The translations under genes and the position numbers were made by a program. Positions 18,433 through 28,981 of a stretch of DNA of 64,000 nucleotides are shown here, piece after piece. This DNA is from Marinobacter sp. MDS2 (GTDB taxonomy: Bacteria > Pseudomonadota > Gammaproteobacteria > Pseudomonadales > Oleiphilaceae): contig NZ_JAVAJF010000003.1 in the NCBI RefSeq assembly GCF_030718085.1, positions 62,001 through 126,000 on the forward strand, in the 5' to 3' direction. Below the pieces are notes generated by a model. That model made no database searches, had not been told where the DNA came from, and saw only the letters and a list, made by a program, of their open reading frames with translations. The stretch's first letter is position 1. Each line of letters starts with the position of its first letter.

Positions 18433-19806
18433 ATGTCTTCTTTTAAAGAGCTTGGCCTTTCTTCGACCATGCAGGCTAATCTTGAGCAGCTGGGCTTCAA
18501 GCAGCCTACCGGCATTCAGGTAAAGGCGTTGCCACCGGCTTTGGCGGGTAAAGATGTCATCGCCATGGCTCAAACCGGAAGTGGTAAAACAGCCGCGTTC
18601 GGAATACCTCTGGTCGAGAAGCTTCAACCCAAGCGATTTGCGGTTCAGGCGTTGGTGCTTTGTCCCACCCGTGAGCTGGCCGATCAGGTCGCTAAAGCAT
18701 TGCGCGAGCTGGCCCGCGCTAAAGAGAACGTTAAGGTATTGACTTTGTGCGGCGGTGTTTCCATCGGGCCTCAGATTGGTTCCCTAAGCCATGGAGCGCA
18801 CATCATTGTCGGCACGCCGGGGCGGGTTGAAGATCATCTGCGCAAAGGCACCTTATCGCTGGAGAATCTGAATACGCTGGTGCTCGATGAAGCGGACCGC
18901 ATGCTCGACATGGGGTTTGAAGATGTCGTAGCAGGCATTCTTGCGCAAACGCCTTCAACGCGGCAAACGCTGTTGTTCTCGGCCACCTGGCCGGTGCCTA
19001 TCCGCACCCTGAGTGAGCGTTTTCAGGTGGACCCAGAAGATGTGCGGGTCGAAGTGAACGATACAACCGCCACAATTGAAGAATTGTTTTATGAGATTGC
19101 GCCTGGTCAGGAGGTGGAGGCGGTTGCCGGATTGCTGTCGCGATTCCAGCCGACAGCAAGTTTGGTTTTCTGCACAACCAAGCGGGATTGCGATGACCTT
19201 GCGGCCGCGTTAAGGCAGATGGGCTTCGCAGCTTCGGCCTTGCACGGTGATCTGGAACAGCGGGAGCGGGACAGTACCTTGGTGCAGTTCGCGAACCAGA
19301 GTTGCACGGTTTTGGTGGCAACCGATGTGGCGGCTCGTGGTTTGGATATTAAAGGCCTGCCGCTGGTTATCAATGCCGAGCCGGCGCGTGATCCCGAAGT
19401 CTATACGCACAGGATTGGTCGTACTGGGCGAGCGGGTGAGCAAGGGCATGCAGTCACCTTGTGTACGCCTAAGCAGGGACACAAGATTTCTCGGTTGGAA
19501 AGCGCCCGAGGCATGACGGCTGAATGGGGTGACTCGGCGGAGCTGCTTGCAGAGCCGGTGAAGCCAGTGGCGCCACCTATGAAGACGCTTTGTCTGGCTG
19601 GTGGGCGTAAAGAGAAGGTTCGCCGCGGTGACGTGCTGGGTGCTCTGACGGGAGAGGCTGGCATACCGGGGGCGGCGGTCGGCAAGATCGATCTGTTTGA
19701 TTTTCAGTGTTTCGTGGCAGTTGATGTCGCGTGGGCAGGTAAAGCGCTTGCCCGGCTTGAGCAAGGAAAAGTGAAGGGGCGGAAAATTCGTGTGCGTTAT
19801 GTCTGA
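18433..19806 (+). CDS. dbpA: ATP-dependent RNA helicase DbpA
   Basis: This 457-aa DEAD-box helicase acts in 50S ribosome assembly and is stimulated by hairpin 92 of 23S rRNA. Motif I AQTGSGKT is at about 47-54, DEAD at 152-155, SAT near 183 and HRIGRTGRAG near 325. The C-terminal 75 residues form the DbpA RNA-recognition domain (RRGDVLGALTGEAGI, VGKIDLFDFQCFVAV), which separates it from other DEAD proteins. The Shine-Dalgarno is weak. Confidence 0.96.
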   Translation: MSSFKELGLSSTMQANLEQLGFKQPTGIQVKALPPALAGKDVIAMAQTGSGKTAAFGIPLVEKLQPKRFAVQALVLCPTRELADQVAKALRELARAKENVKVLTLCGGVSIGPQIGSLSHGAHIIVGTPGRVEDHLRKGTLSLENLNTLVLDEADRMLDMGFEDVVAGILAQTPSTRQTLLFSATWPVPIRTLSERFQVDPEDVRVEVNDTTATIEELFYEIAPGQEVEAVAGLLSRFQPTASLVFCTTKRDCDDLAAALRQMGFAASALHGDLEQRERDSTLVQFANQSCTVLVATDVAARGLDIKGLPLVINAEPARDPEVYTHRIGRTGRAGEQGHAVTLCTPKQGHKISRLESARGMTAEWGDSAELLAEPVKPVAPPMKTLCLAGGRKEKVRRGDVLGALTGEAGIPGAAVGKIDLFDFQCFVAVDVAWAGKALARLEQGKVKGRKIRVRYV

Positions 19807-19808
19807 AT

Positions 19809-19843
19809 AGGGTGGTTCTTTCGGGTGTTTAGAACCCTTTTTT
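19809..19843 (+). terminator. Possible terminator after dbpA
   Basis: GGG...GTTCT upstream pairs imperfectly with AGAACCC (19831-19837), followed by a run of six Ts. The stem needs a small bulge, so this is tentative. The rest of the gap to oadG shows no feature I can name. Confidence 0.5.
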
Positions 19844-20023
19844 CGGGTGCGTGCTCGGGAAATCCCTATAGAAAAGTGTCCTTTTTGTTGCTCCAGCACA
19901 ATGAAACCGGTAAATTACGCAGGATTTTGCCTCCCGTTTTGATTTCGTCAGCTATTAGACTTTTGTTTAATAGGAGGCGATAGAGACGGGGAAATCACAA
20001 ACCAATACAGGTAGCTGTTCACT

Positions 20024-20275
20024 ATGAATGAGCTGATGTCAAACGCCGTAGATTTGATGATCGCCGGTATGGGCTTTGTGTTCGCGTTTCTGGTTATTCT
20101 GGTATTCGCAACAGGCCTGATGTCGAAAATCATTCTGCGGCTTGCTCCGCCAGAGCCGGCAACCCCGGCCAGAACGCCACGTGCCAAGCCGAAGGCGCCA
20201 ACGTCGGTTGACCCTGACACCGCCGAGGCCATTAAGAAGGCGATTGCACAATACCGGTCACGCCACAAGAAGTGA
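20024..20275 (+). CDS. oadG: Oxaloacetate decarboxylase gamma subunit
   Basis: This 83-aa subunit has one membrane helix (about residues 10-35) and a Pro/Ala-rich C-terminal tail that binds the alpha subunit. It holds the OadA-OadB complex together and in studied systems carries zinc near the C-terminus; here the tail ends RSRHKK. It is the first gene of oadGAB. ATG codons at 20024 and 20036 are both possible starts; neither has a strong ribosome-binding site. Confidence 0.9.
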   Translation: MNELMSNAVDLMIAGMGFVFAFLVILVFATGLMSKIILRLAPPEPATPARTPRAKPKAPTSVDPDTAEAIKKAIAQYRSRHKK

Positions 20276-20316
20276 CCCGGGAACGGATTAGAACCTTTTA
20301 ACAGAAGGCTGACACG

Positions 20317-22098
20317 ATGACTGACACGAAAAAACCGCTGGGGATTACGGACGTAATTCTACGTGACGCCCACCAATCCCTGCTTGCCACCCGCATGCGG
20401 CTAGACGACATGCTGCCGATTGCCGAGAAACTCGACCAAGTGGGTTTCTGGTCTTTGGAATCTTGGGGTGGTGCTACCTTTGACTCCTGCATTCGTTACC
20501 TGGGCGAAGACCCATGGGAGCGTATCCGCGAACTGAAAAAAGTAATGCCTAACACGCCACAGCAAATGTTGCTGCGTGGCCAGAATTTGCTGGGTTACCG
20601 TCATTACGCGGATGACGTGGTAGAGCGTTTTGTAGATCGTGCTGCCGAAAACGGCGTTGATGTGTTCCGTATCTTCGATGCAATGAACGATCCTCGCAAC
20701 CTGGCAACTGCAATTAAAGCAGTTCGTAAAACCGGTAAGCATGCACAGGGCACCATTTCTTACACCACCAGCCCGGTGCATACCATTGATATGTGGGTTG
20801 AGTTGGCGAAAGAAGTCGCTGACATGGGCGCAGACTCCATCGCTATCAAAGACATGGCGGGTATCCTGAAGCCTTACGTTGCCTACGATCTGGTTAGCCG
20901 TCTGAAGAAAGAGTTGGATATTCCGATTCATATGCAGTGTCACGCCACCACTGGCATGTCCACTGCTACGGCCATTAAAGCGGCCGAAGCCGGTATCGAC
21001 AACGTAGATACCGCGATCTCTTCCATGAGCATGACTTACGGCCATTCACCCACGGAAGCGGTGGTTGCGATTCTGGAAGGTACCGATCGTGATACCGGTC
21101 TGGATCTGAATCTGCTCGAAGAAATTGCGTCTTACTTCCGTGAAGTGCGTAAGAAGTACGCGAAGTTCGAAGGTAGCCTGCGCGGTACTGATTCTCGCAT
21201 CCTGATTGCTCAGGTTCCGGGTGGCATGTTGACCAACATGGAAAACCAGCTGCGCGAGCAGAACGCTACCGATAAGTTCGACGAAGTTCTTGCCGAAATC
21301 CCGAAAGTTCGCGAAGACCTGGGTTACATCCCGCTGGTAACGCCGACTTCCCAGATTGTAGGTACTCAGGCTGTTCTGAACGTACTGACCGGTGAGCGCT
21401 ACAAGTCTATCTCCAAAGAAACCTCTGCGATTCTGAAGGGCGAGTACGGTTCTGCACCGGCGCCTTTCAACAAAGAGCTGCAAGAGCGTGTTCTGGATGG
21501 AGCCGAAGCAATTACCTGCCGTCCGGCCGACAACATTGAGCCAGAAATGGACAAGTTGACTGCAGAGCTGAAAGGTCTGGCCGACGAGAAAGGCATCAAG
21601 CTGGCTGAGCAGGAAGTGGACGACGTTCTCACTTACGCTTTGTTCCCGCAGATTGGCCTGAAGTTCCTTGAGAATCGTGGTAACCCGGACGCCTTTGAGC
21701 CGGTGCCAAGTGCAGACGACGTAGCTCCGGCCAAGAAAGCTGCAGGTCCTGAGAACTACACCGTTGAAGTGAACGGCCAGAAGTACGTTGTTGCCGTTAC
21801 CGAAGGTGGTGAAATCAGCCAGATCGAAGGTCAGGGCGGTTCCGCCTCTGCGCCTGCAGCGGCTGCACCAGTACCTGCCGGCGGCGGTGAGCCTGTTGGC
21901 GCGCCTTTGAGCGGTAACATCTGGAAGGTTCTGGTTTCTCCAGGAGACACGGTTGAAGAAGGTGACGTGCTGATCATTCTCGAGGCCATGAAAATGGAAA
22001 CCGAGATTCGCGCACCCAAGGCCGGAACCATCGGTGAAGTCTTCATCAAAGTCGGTGACGCCGTCTCTGTTGATGATGAAATGCTGACAATCGCATAA
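20317..22098 (+). CDS. oadA: Oxaloacetate decarboxylase alpha subunit (biotin carboxyltransferase)
   Basis: OadA moves the C4 carboxyl of oxaloacetate to biotin, releasing pyruvate; OadB then decarboxylates the biotin while pumping sodium. The 593-aa protein has the carboxyltransferase TIM barrel (VILRDAHQS near residue 10; metal-site region [10 protein letters not shown] near 210). A Pro/Ala linker follows (about 510-530), then a biotinyl domain with the lysine in EAMKME (K559). It is the middle gene of oadGAB, 41 nt after oadG and 13 nt before oadB. Confidence 0.97.
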   Translation: MTDTKKPLGITDVILRDAHQSLLATRMRLDDMLPIAEKLDQVGFWSLESWGGATFDSCIRYLGEDPWERIRELKKVMPNTPQQMLLRGQNLLGYRHYADDVVERFVDRAAENGVDVFRIFDAMNDPRNLATAIKAVRKTGKHAQGTISYTTSPVHTIDMWVELAKEVADMGADSIAIKDMAGILKPYVAYDLVSRLKKELDIPIHMQCHATTGMSTATAIKAAEAGIDNVDTAISSMSMTYGHSPTEAVVAILEGTDRDTGLDLNLLEEIASYFREVRKKYAKFEGSLRGTDSRILIAQVPGGMLTNMENQLREQNATDKFDEVLAEIPKVREDLGYIPLVTPTSQIVGTQAVLNVLTGERYKSISKETSAILKGEYGSAPAPFNKELQERVLDGAEAITCRPADNIEPEMDKLTAELKGLADEKGIKLAEQEVDDVLTYALFPQIGLKFLENRGNPDAFEPVPSADDVAPAKKAAGPENYTVEVNGQKYVVAVTEGGEISQIEGQGGSASAPAAAAPVPAGGGEPVGAPLSGNIWKVLVSPGDTVEEGDVLIILEAMKMETEIRAPKAGTIGEVFIKVGDAVSVDDEMLTIA

Positions 22099-22111
22099 GG
22101 GCCAGCATTCC

Positions 22112-23446
22112 ATGGATAAGATAATGACACTCTGGACAGGCAGTGGCCTGTTCAACATAGAGTTTGGTCAGGTGGTGATGATCGCCATCGGGCTGGTGCT
22201 GCTGTTCCTTGCAATTCGCAAGGGCTTTGAGCCTCTGCTGTTGGTGCCAATCGGCTTCGGCGGTATTCTGGCGAACATCCCGGAGGCAGGGCTCGCCCTG
22301 ACTGCGGCGGAAAATGCGATTCACTTCGCGCTGAAAAGCGATGCTACCCAGATTCTGGCCGCACTGGCTGTACCTCTGGATGTTGCTTACCAGGCCGGAC
22401 AGGCTGTCACGCCTGAGCTGAAGGAAGCCTTCAAAGTAGCGGTCAAAGAAGCCAGCTATTCTGAAATGGCGATGGCGAACTCCCTTGCCCAAGACTTCGG
22501 TTACGGCAACGGTATGCTTTATAACTTCTACTCGGTGGTTATTGGCAGCACCATAGGGCCTCTGCTGATCTTCATGGGTGTTGGCGCGATGACCGATTTC
22601 GGTCCTCTGCTTGCAAACCCGAAGACCATGTTGCTGGGCGCTGCGGCTCAGTTCGGCATCTTCGGTACCGTTATTGGTGCCGCGCTGCTGGATTGGACCG
22701 GCGTGCTGGAATTCAACATTCTTGAAGCAGCTGCTATCGGTATCATCGGTGGCGCAGACGGTCCAACGTCTATCTATGTAGCCAGCGTATTGGCTCCGCA
22801 TCTTCTGGGTGCAATTGCCGTATCTGCTTACGCTTACATGGCGATGGTTCCGATGATTCAGCCGCCAATCATGAAGGCACTGACCAGCCAGGAAGAGCGG
22901 GCAATCAAAATGAGCCAGCTGCGTCCGGTCAGCAAGAAGGAAAAAATTGTTTTCCCGCTGGTTGTACTGATCGCGGTGGTACTGTTCCTGCCAGATGCAG
23001 CGCCGCTGCTGGGTATGTTCTGCTTCGGTAACCTGATGCGTGAATGTGGCGTAGTAGAGCGCTTGAGCGATACGGCCCAGAACGCACTGATCAACATCGT
23101 AACCATTTTCCTGGGGTTGTCGGTTGGCTCCAAGCTGATGGCCGACAAGTTCCTGGATGCTCAGACTTTGGGTATTCTGGGCTTGGGTGTTGTAGCGTTC
23201 GGTGTGGGTACCGCCTCCGGTGTTCTGATGGCAAAGCTGATGAACAAAGTCAGCAAAGACCCCATCAACCCGCTGATCGGTTCTGCCGGTGTATCTGCGG
23301 TGCCAATGGCAGCGCGGGTATCCAACAAGGTTGGTCTTGAGGCTAACCCGCAGAACTTCCTGCTGATGCACGCCATGGGCCCGAACGTGGCTGGTGTCAT
23401 CGGTTCTGCGGTTGCCGCGGGTGTGATGATCAAGCTGCTGAGCTGA
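22112..23446 (+). CDS. oadB: Oxaloacetate decarboxylase beta subunit (sodium pump)
   Basis: This 444-aa multi-pass membrane protein decarboxylates carboxybiotin on OadA and exports sodium. The signature [10 protein letters not shown] at about residues 213-222 contains the Asp known to be essential for sodium binding. The later region [21 protein letters not shown] is also characteristic. The N-terminus is slightly longer than the Klebsiella protein. A strong terminator closes the operon. Confidence 0.97.
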   Translation: MDKIMTLWTGSGLFNIEFGQVVMIAIGLVLLFLAIRKGFEPLLLVPIGFGGILANIPEAGLALTAAENAIHFALKSDATQILAALAVPLDVAYQAGQAVTPELKEAFKVAVKEASYSEMAMANSLAQDFGYGNGMLYNFYSVVIGSTIGPLLIFMGVGAMTDFGPLLANPKTMLLGAAAQFGIFGTVIGAALLDWTGVLEFNILEAAAIGIIGGADGPTSIYVASVLAPHLLGAIAVSAYAYMAMVPMIQPPIMKALTSQEERAIKMSQLRPVSKKEKIVFPLVVLIAVVLFLPDAAPLLGMFCFGNLMRECGVVERLSDTAQNALINIVTIFLGLSVGSKLMADKFLDAQTLGILGLGVVAFGVGTASGVLMAKLMNKVSKDPINPLIGSAGVSAVPMAARVSNKVGLEANPQNFLLMHAMGPNVAGVIGSAVAAGVMIKLLS

Positions 23447-23469
23447 TCACCACGTCTAGCTGTACCAAG

Positions 23470-23500
23470 AAAACCCCGCTTCGGCGGGGTTTTCTTTTTT
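23470..23500. terminator. Terminator between oadB and dnaE2
   Basis: A 10-bp stem (AAAACCCCGC with GCGGGGTTTT) has a TTCG tetraloop and T-runs after it. The A/T-flanked stem also suits the minus-strand dnaE2 transcript. Confidence 0.93.
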
Positions 23501-23504
23501 GCAG

Positions 23505-26500
23505 TCAGTGAAAATCCCGTGAACTGACTGGTAACGCATTAATCAAGTGGCTCAGGTCTGAGAGTTTGCCCGCCATCACGTGGACGATGTCTCCCTCTTT
23601 TTCGATAACCCCTTTAACGTGTAATAGTCGAGCAGTGAGTAATGGTTTGCGTTGCTGTCGGGCAGTTGCCAGCCACACGACGACGTTTACGTTGCCGGTT
23701 TCATCTTCGAGTGTGACAAAGGTAACACCAGCCGCAGACCCCGGCCTCTGGCGACCAGTCACCAGGCCGGCCACTTGCACCGGAATACCGGGGCGCGTGC
23801 CTTTCAGTTGTTCGGCGGTCAGGCAGTGCTGAAGGTGACCTTGTTCCCGAAGCAGAGCCAGTGGGTGTCGTTGCAGCGTCAGGCCTTGGCTGCGGTAGTC
23901 CGCCAGTACGTTTTGGCCCTCGGTAGGCTGCGGTAGCTGGCTGCAAGGCTCTGACGGGTACTCCGCTTCGGCCTCTTGGGCAAACAGTGCGGAAGGTTCT
24001 TCGTAGTCCAATAATTGCCAGTAGGCTTGATGGCGGTCTGAGGTAAAGCCGGCCATGGCATTGGCGCCCGCGAGTAACTCCATGTCGCGCTGGTTGAGGT
24101 TGGCACCGGAGCGAAGTTCGCTGGCGGAGCGATAGCCTTGCGTTGGGCGATTTTCGTAAATGCGTTGGCCGCCTTGCTGGGACAGGCCGCGAATAATGCG
24201 CAGCCCCAAACGCAGCTGTTGGGTTGGCCTCTGGAGAGTGTGTTCCCACCGGCTGAAATTTACGTCAGGGGGCAGAACCGTTACGTCATGGCGGCGAGCG
24301 TCTTGAATCAGTTGGCTTGGGGAATAGAAGCCCATAGGTTGGCTGTTGAGTAAGGCGCAGTAAAACACCGCTGGGTGGTGGCGTTTGATCCAAGCGGATA
24401 CATACACCAGCAGAGCAAAGCTGGCAGCATGAGATTCCGGAAAACCGTAACCGCCAAACCCGCATATTTGCTGATAAAGGCGTTCGGCGAATTCCGGGGC
24501 ATGGCCTCGTTCCAGCATGCCGCTGATCAGCTTGTCCCGGAACGGGGAGAGGTCGCCATCGGATTTCCACGCGGCCATGGCGCGGCGGAGTTTGTCGGCT
24601 TCCCCGGCGCTAAAACCGGCGGCCACCATAGCGAGTTTGATCACCTGCTCCTGGAAGATGGGCACACCTAAGGTGCGCTCCAGTACCTGACGAATGGCAT
24701 CGTTGGGGAACTCGACCGGCTCCAGTCCGTGTTTCCGGCGCAGGTAGGGGTGCACCATGTCACCCTGAATCGGACCCGGGCGCACAATGGCCACTTCTAT
24801 GACCAGATCGTAGTAGGTCTCGGGCTTTAGCCGGGGCAGCATGTTGATCTGAGCACGGGACTCCACCTGAAACACCCCAATGCTGTCGCCCTTTTGCAGC
24901 ATGGCGTAGGTGTCGGGATCTTCTTGAGGGATATCCTGAATGGTAAAGGGCGTGCCTTTTTCGATGCTGATCAGCTCCAAGGCCTTTCGGATGGCGGTCA
25001 GCATGCCAAGGGCGAGGACATCCACCTTCATCAAACCGAGGCTTTCCAGATCATCTTTATCCCATTGGATAACGGTGCGGTCTTGCATGGCGGCATTTTC
25101 AACCGGCACCAGTTCCGGTAGGGGACCGGCGCTGATGACAAAGCCACCAACGTGCTGGGACAGGTGTCGGGGAAAACCCAGCAAGGTGTTCACCAGTGTG
25201 AAAAACTGGTTGGCCACTTGCGGATTTTGAGTCAGGCCTTTGTCGAGAATCTGTTGACGCCAGTTGGTGGATTTGTCACGCCAGTCGATACCATCCAGCA
25301 ACTTTTCCACCAAGGCAGCATCGAACCCCAGCGCTTTGCCAACATCCCGAATGGCACTGCGTGGCCGATACCGAATCACCGTTGCAGCCAGCGCAGCTCG
25401 CTCGCGACCGTAGCGTTGGTAAATATACTGGATGACCTCTTCACGCCGTTGGTGCTCGAAATCCACATCGATATCGGGCGGTTCGTCCCGATCTTTGGAG
25501 ATAAAGCGTTCAAACAGCAGTTCGACCTTGGCGGGATTTACCTCAGTAATACCCAGGCAGTAACAGACCGCCGAGTTAGCTGCAGAGCCTCGCCCCTGAC
25601 AGAAAATGCCTTGGCTTCGGGCAAACGCGACTATGTCGTGGATGGTCAGAAAGTAGTGCTCATACCGCATCTCCGAAATCAGCCCCAACTCTTTGCGAAT
25701 CAACGCCTGAACTTTCAAAGGCGTGCCAGTGGGGTATCGTCGGCGCTCGCCTTTTTGGGTCAGGCGCTTCAAAAGGCCGGCAGGTGTTTCACCTGCTGGC
25801 ACTAAATCGGGCGGGTATTCGTAGCGCAGGCTGCCGGGTTCGAACTGACAGACGTTGGCAATCCGGACGGTTTCGCGTAACCAGCTTTCCGGAAAGAGTT
25901 TTTGCAGCACAGAGAGAGGGCGAAGATATCGCTCTCCATTCTGAAACAGGCAGTGCCCGGCCTTCTCCAGGGATGTGTGGTTGCGCAGGGCGGTGAGAAC
26001 GTCTTGTAAGGGCTGCCTGTCCCGGCTGTGCATGTGCACTTCGCCGGTGGCGACCACCGGGATGCGTAAGTGATCGGCCAATTCGCGGATTCGGGCCAGT
26101 TGCAGTTCCTCTCCAACCTCCAGAGAGCGGCTGGCGGCAACCCGCAATCGCTGCTCAAATAGTCGCAATAGCCATTCACCGCAACCGATGGCTTCGGGAA
26201 GCGGAGTGAGCTCAGCGGTGGGTGGTAACCACAAGCAAAAACAGTGGTCCAGTTCGTGGGTTTCGATATCCCGTGCGAAAAGCTGGTAGTGACCTTTTTC
26301 AGCCCGGCGCCGGCCCGTGGTGATCAGTTTGCACAGCTGACCATAACCCTGTCGGTCTTTGGCCAACAGGATAAAACGAGGAGCAGTAGAGCCGCTGGGA
26401 GCATCATTTAACTCAAACCAACTGCCGGTAATGAGCTTTACGGGGCTATCTTTCAACGCGGCCCAGGCTCTGGGAATACCGGCTACAGAACACGCATCGG

Positions 26501-26621
26501 TGATCGCGATGGCGCTATAGCCTAGCTCTAATGCCCGTTCGGCTAGCTCGTGGGGGTGCGAAGCCCCGGTCAGAAAAGTGAAATTACTGAAGCAGAAAAG
26601 TTCTGCATAGCCCGCGGCCAT
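23505..26621 (-). CDS. dnaE2: Error-prone DNA polymerase DnaE2 (ImuC)
   Basis: This 1038-aa C-family polymerase carries out mutagenic translesion synthesis with ImuA and ImuB. The PHP domain opens the protein (YAELFCFSNFTFLTGASHP). The catalytic PDIDVDF motif lies near residue 380, just after GRGSAANSAVCY. A C-terminal OB fold follows (VQVAGLVTGRQRPGSAAGV). The start at 26621 makes a TAATG overlap with the imuB stop, with GGGTGG 8 nt upstream; the frame opens 27 nt earlier. It is the last gene of an SOS operon. Confidence 0.95.
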   Translation of the reverse strand: MAAGYAELFCFSNFTFLTGASHPHELAERALELGYSAIAITDACSVAGIPRAWAALKDSPVKLITGSWFELNDAPSGSTAPRFILLAKDRQGYGQLCKLITTGRRRAEKGHYQLFARDIETHELDHCFCLWLPPTAELTPLPEAIGCGEWLLRLFEQRLRVAASRSLEVGEELQLARIRELADHLRIPVVATGEVHMHSRDRQPLQDVLTALRNHTSLEKAGHCLFQNGERYLRPLSVLQKLFPESWLRETVRIANVCQFEPGSLRYEYPPDLVPAGETPAGLLKRLTQKGERRRYPTGTPLKVQALIRKELGLISEMRYEHYFLTIHDIVAFARSQGIFCQGRGSAANSAVCYCLGITEVNPAKVELLFERFISKDRDEPPDIDVDFEHQRREEVIQYIYQRYGRERAALAATVIRYRPRSAIRDVGKALGFDAALVEKLLDGIDWRDKSTNWRQQILDKGLTQNPQVANQFFTLVNTLLGFPRHLSQHVGGFVISAGPLPELVPVENAAMQDRTVIQWDKDDLESLGLMKVDVLALGMLTAIRKALELISIEKGTPFTIQDIPQEDPDTYAMLQKGDSIGVFQVESRAQINMLPRLKPETYYDLVIEVAIVRPGPIQGDMVHPYLRRKHGLEPVEFPNDAIRQVLERTLGVPIFQEQVIKLAMVAAGFSAGEADKLRRAMAAWKSDGDLSPFRDKLISGMLERGHAPEFAERLYQQICGFGGYGFPESHAASFALLVYVSAWIKRHHPAVFYCALLNSQPMGFYSPSQLIQDARRHDVTVLPPDVNFSRWEHTLQRPTQQLRLGLRIIRGLSQQGGQRIYENRPTQGYRSASELRSGANLNQRDMELLAGANAMAGFTSDRHQAYWQLLDYEEPSALFAQEAEAEYPSEPCSQLPQPTEGQNVLADYRSQGLTLQRHPLALLREQGHLQHCLTAEQLKGTRPGIPVQVAGLVTGRQRPGSAAGVTFVTLEDETGNVNVVVWLATARQQRKPLLTARLLHVKGVIEKEGDIVHVMAGKLSDLSHLINALPVSSRDFH

Positions 26622-28039
26622 TAGCCAAACCACCCGTGGATGAACCATCCATCCTGGTGATCACGGAATACCCACGCCAGCTCACCACCCGGCAGCTGAG
26701 CAATGTAATAATCCCGGTGAACCCGCTGGCCATCCCACCAACCACTGCTGATGCGCTCCGGGCCGGAGAGCCAGTGCGAGGGGGTTTGGGTCAGAGGTTC
26801 GGGCCCTTTAAGCAACCATAAAGGGCGGTGGGGGAAAGGGGCTGACTCCGTTGCACGCTGTTTTGTGGGTTTGCGCACAGCATTGGCAGACCAGGCGCAT
26901 TCCGGCCGATGATCCTCGGAAGGCGCAAGTTGTTTCAGTGCCTGATCGCCCAGCCGGGCTTGAAGCCGGCTGATCAACGTGTGCCAGGCTTCGTTCAGAT
27001 CCTGTGTTTCGCCCAGTAAATCCTGCCCCGTTGGCGCCGCCCGGCCGGTAAATCGCTTGACGGTGAACGTCAGCGCAGTGACCGGCGCACTCAAGGGTTG
27101 CTGGTCAAGCTTCAGACGAATCAGCTTTAAAAACACCTCTGCCCGATGCTCGGGCCCGGTGGTTCGGATTCGAAGACGTGTTGGTTCTTGATGGCGATGT
27201 TGCAGCGAGAGCAGCAGGGTGTCGGTATCTTGCTGGCGCCAGCAAAGATCTTCCTCCAGTTCTGCCAGAATTCGCTGCAATGAAAATAAGAGCCCTTGAG
27301 TATGCTCCACCTCCTGAATGAAATCCGCCCGATGCCGGAACGTATGAGGTGGCTGCCAAGGTGTTTTCGGGTCTGCCCGGGTTCCCTGAATTTTCTGCAC
27401 CGTGCTTAGCAGTTCTGGTGAGAGTCGCCGTGCTAGCTCAGGAGCGGGTAGGGCGAATACATCATCAAGAGTGCACAGCCCCAAACGCTGAAGACGGGTG
27501 CAGGACTTTTTATCGAAACCGGCGGCCTGCAGTGGCAGGGTACCAAGTGCCGTCATGATGTGGCGTTTGTCATCGGTACATTCGCCTTTGCCCGTGAGGG
27601 CCAATAAGCGCGCGGTCAGTGGCGTGTGGCCGATGGCGATCCAGGCGGTGAGCTGACGCTCGGTTAACGCTTGTTCTACGGTTTGCCAGATGGCTGGCAG
27701 CCCGCCGTACAATTTTTGCAGACTACTGACTTCAGCCCAAAGACCATCGGGTGGTGCCAGGGTGATGTGTGCGGCGTAGTGGTACAGCCAGCGCGCCTGG
27801 TCTTCCAGAAGCCAGGCTTCCTGCTTCGGATTTGCTTGCATAATGTGCAGGTCAGGCGCCAGACCCAGTGCGGTTTTCAGGCGCATGCCTACCTCAACGC
27901 CTAATGCCTGCGCTGTGGCACAAGCTTGCGTAACGGCTTGCCCTGAGCCATCCACAACCACAAGAGCTCCCGCAGCCTCTTGATTGCGGTGGATGTGGTC
28001 CAGCAACAGGTGGGGGAAGTGCAGATATAGCCAAAGCAT
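26621..28039 (-). CDS. imuB: ImuB, inactive Y-family polymerase homologue
   Basis: ImuB is a Y-family polymerase relative that has lost catalytic acidic residues and acts as the hub joining ImuA, ImuC and the beta clamp. The 472-aa product starts MLWLYLHFPHLLLD and has the palm/fingers-like region followed by the little-finger-like domain. The LYxHFP start and the absence of the usual DxD-type Y-family first motif fit the inactive type. It begins 4 nt after imuA and overlaps dnaE2 by 1 nt. Confidence 0.92.
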   Translation of the reverse strand: MLWLYLHFPHLLLDHIHRNQEAAGALVVVDGSGQAVTQACATAQALGVEVGMRLKTALGLAPDLHIMQANPKQEAWLLEDQARWLYHYAAHITLAPPDGLWAEVSSLQKLYGGLPAIWQTVEQALTERQLTAWIAIGHTPLTARLLALTGKGECTDDKRHIMTALGTLPLQAAGFDKKSCTRLQRLGLCTLDDVFALPAPELARRLSPELLSTVQKIQGTRADPKTPWQPPHTFRHRADFIQEVEHTQGLLFSLQRILAELEEDLCWRQQDTDTLLLSLQHRHQEPTRLRIRTTGPEHRAEVFLKLIRLKLDQQPLSAPVTALTFTVKRFTGRAAPTGQDLLGETQDLNEAWHTLISRLQARLGDQALKQLAPSEDHRPECAWSANAVRKPTKQRATESAPFPHRPLWLLKGPEPLTQTPSHWLSGPERISSGWWDGQRVHRDYYIAQLPGGELAWVFRDHQDGWFIHGWFG

Positions 28040-28043
28040 AAGG

Positions 28044-28733
28044 TTACCGCATAGCCTCAGCCCACGGCCCCTGAATCACACGGGAGGAATTCTGGCTGGC
28101 AAGGTTGGCCCGGTGCCCGATTGCCAAAGAGCAACGCTGGCCGGGCCAGCTGCCTCGGCGCTTTATGATGTTGATCTTGAGTTCCTGGTGCTCATCCGGA
28201 ACAAGCTCCAGCCGTAAAGCGGCCGGAGAATTCTGTTCAATATGGCGGCGGCTACGAAAAAGCACACACACATTACCGCCGGCTTCCGAGGCTAGCTGCA
28301 ATCGGCGCACATCGCGGCTGGCCAACGTGCCAGGCCAGGCTAAAACCAACCCGGTAACCGGTGAACGAAGGCAGTTTTCGAGCGTCCACAAAAAGTCGTT
28401 CTGATCTTGAGTTGTGACCATTACCAAATGATCCAGATCAACCCCCTCCCGGGCCAAAGCGGGCGCATAGGGGGTGTGTGGCGGGTTTAGCCAGAAGATG
28501 GTTTTGCCTTCACTAGACACTCGCTGCATGAGTGGCAACACAAGATGCAGTTCGCCAATACCGCAGCTATCCAGCAAACATTCACTCAACGCACCCTTAG
28601 GCCAGCCAAGCCCGCCGAGTTGATTGTCCAGCGACGGGTATCCCGTGGGTTCCGCAGGCTGGGTGGTCTTCTTATGCTGGTGGCCCTGCCACACGCGGGC
28701 ATCTTGAAGAAGGCTGCTCAGCAATTCGCTCAT
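28044..28733 (-). CDS. imuA: ImuA, RecA-like mutasome protein
   Basis: This 229-aa protein belongs to the ImuA (SulA/RecA-like) family that cooperates with ImuB and DnaE2 in SOS mutagenesis. It has the characteristic YPSLDNQLGGLGWPKGALSE start of the RecA fold and lacks a standard Walker A GKT (it reads CGIGELHL). It is the first gene of the operon and is preceded by a LexA box centred about 28 nt upstream of the start codon. Confidence 0.9.
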   Translation of the reverse strand: MSELLSSLLQDARVWQGHQHKKTTQPAEPTGYPSLDNQLGGLGWPKGALSECLLDSCGIGELHLVLPLMQRVSSEGKTIFWLNPPHTPYAPALAREGVDLDHLVMVTTQDQNDFLWTLENCLRSPVTGLVLAWPGTLASRDVRRLQLASEAGGNVCVLFRSRRHIEQNSPAALRLELVPDEHQELKINIIKRRGSWPGQRCSLAIGHRANLASQNSSRVIQGPWAEAMR

Positions 28734-28750
28734 GGGGAAAAATCTCTAGA

Positions 28751-28770
28751 TACTGTTTATATGTACAGTA
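28751..28770 (-). promoter_or_regulatory. LexA binding site (SOS box) of imuA-imuB-dnaE2
   Basis: The 20-nt site reads TACTGTTTATATGTACAGTA on plus: CTG-N10-CAG with an AT-rich centre and symmetric TA ends, very close to the gammaproteobacterial LexA consensus. It lies 18-37 nt upstream of imuA, where it would cover the promoter. Confidence 0.92.
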
Positions 28771-28981
28771 TTCTTAAGAGGGCAGGATTTCAACAAATTG
28801 GTGCGATTGTTTTGTTCTAAAATGTTTTGTTGATAGCACTGAGAACTTCAGATTTGCCTCTGGTCAGCGTTTGACTATCTCAGGGGGCTGTGTTTATGCT
28901 CGAGTAAGCACGGTACGTCCCGATTCCTTGGAAAACCCTGACTCAATCAAAGGTTTCTTATAAATCGAACAGGAGTCCAAT

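Noticed and set aside
22046..23371. 441-codon open frame on minus opposite oadB
   Set aside because: Antisense shadow with Gln/His/Arg-rich composition and no motif.
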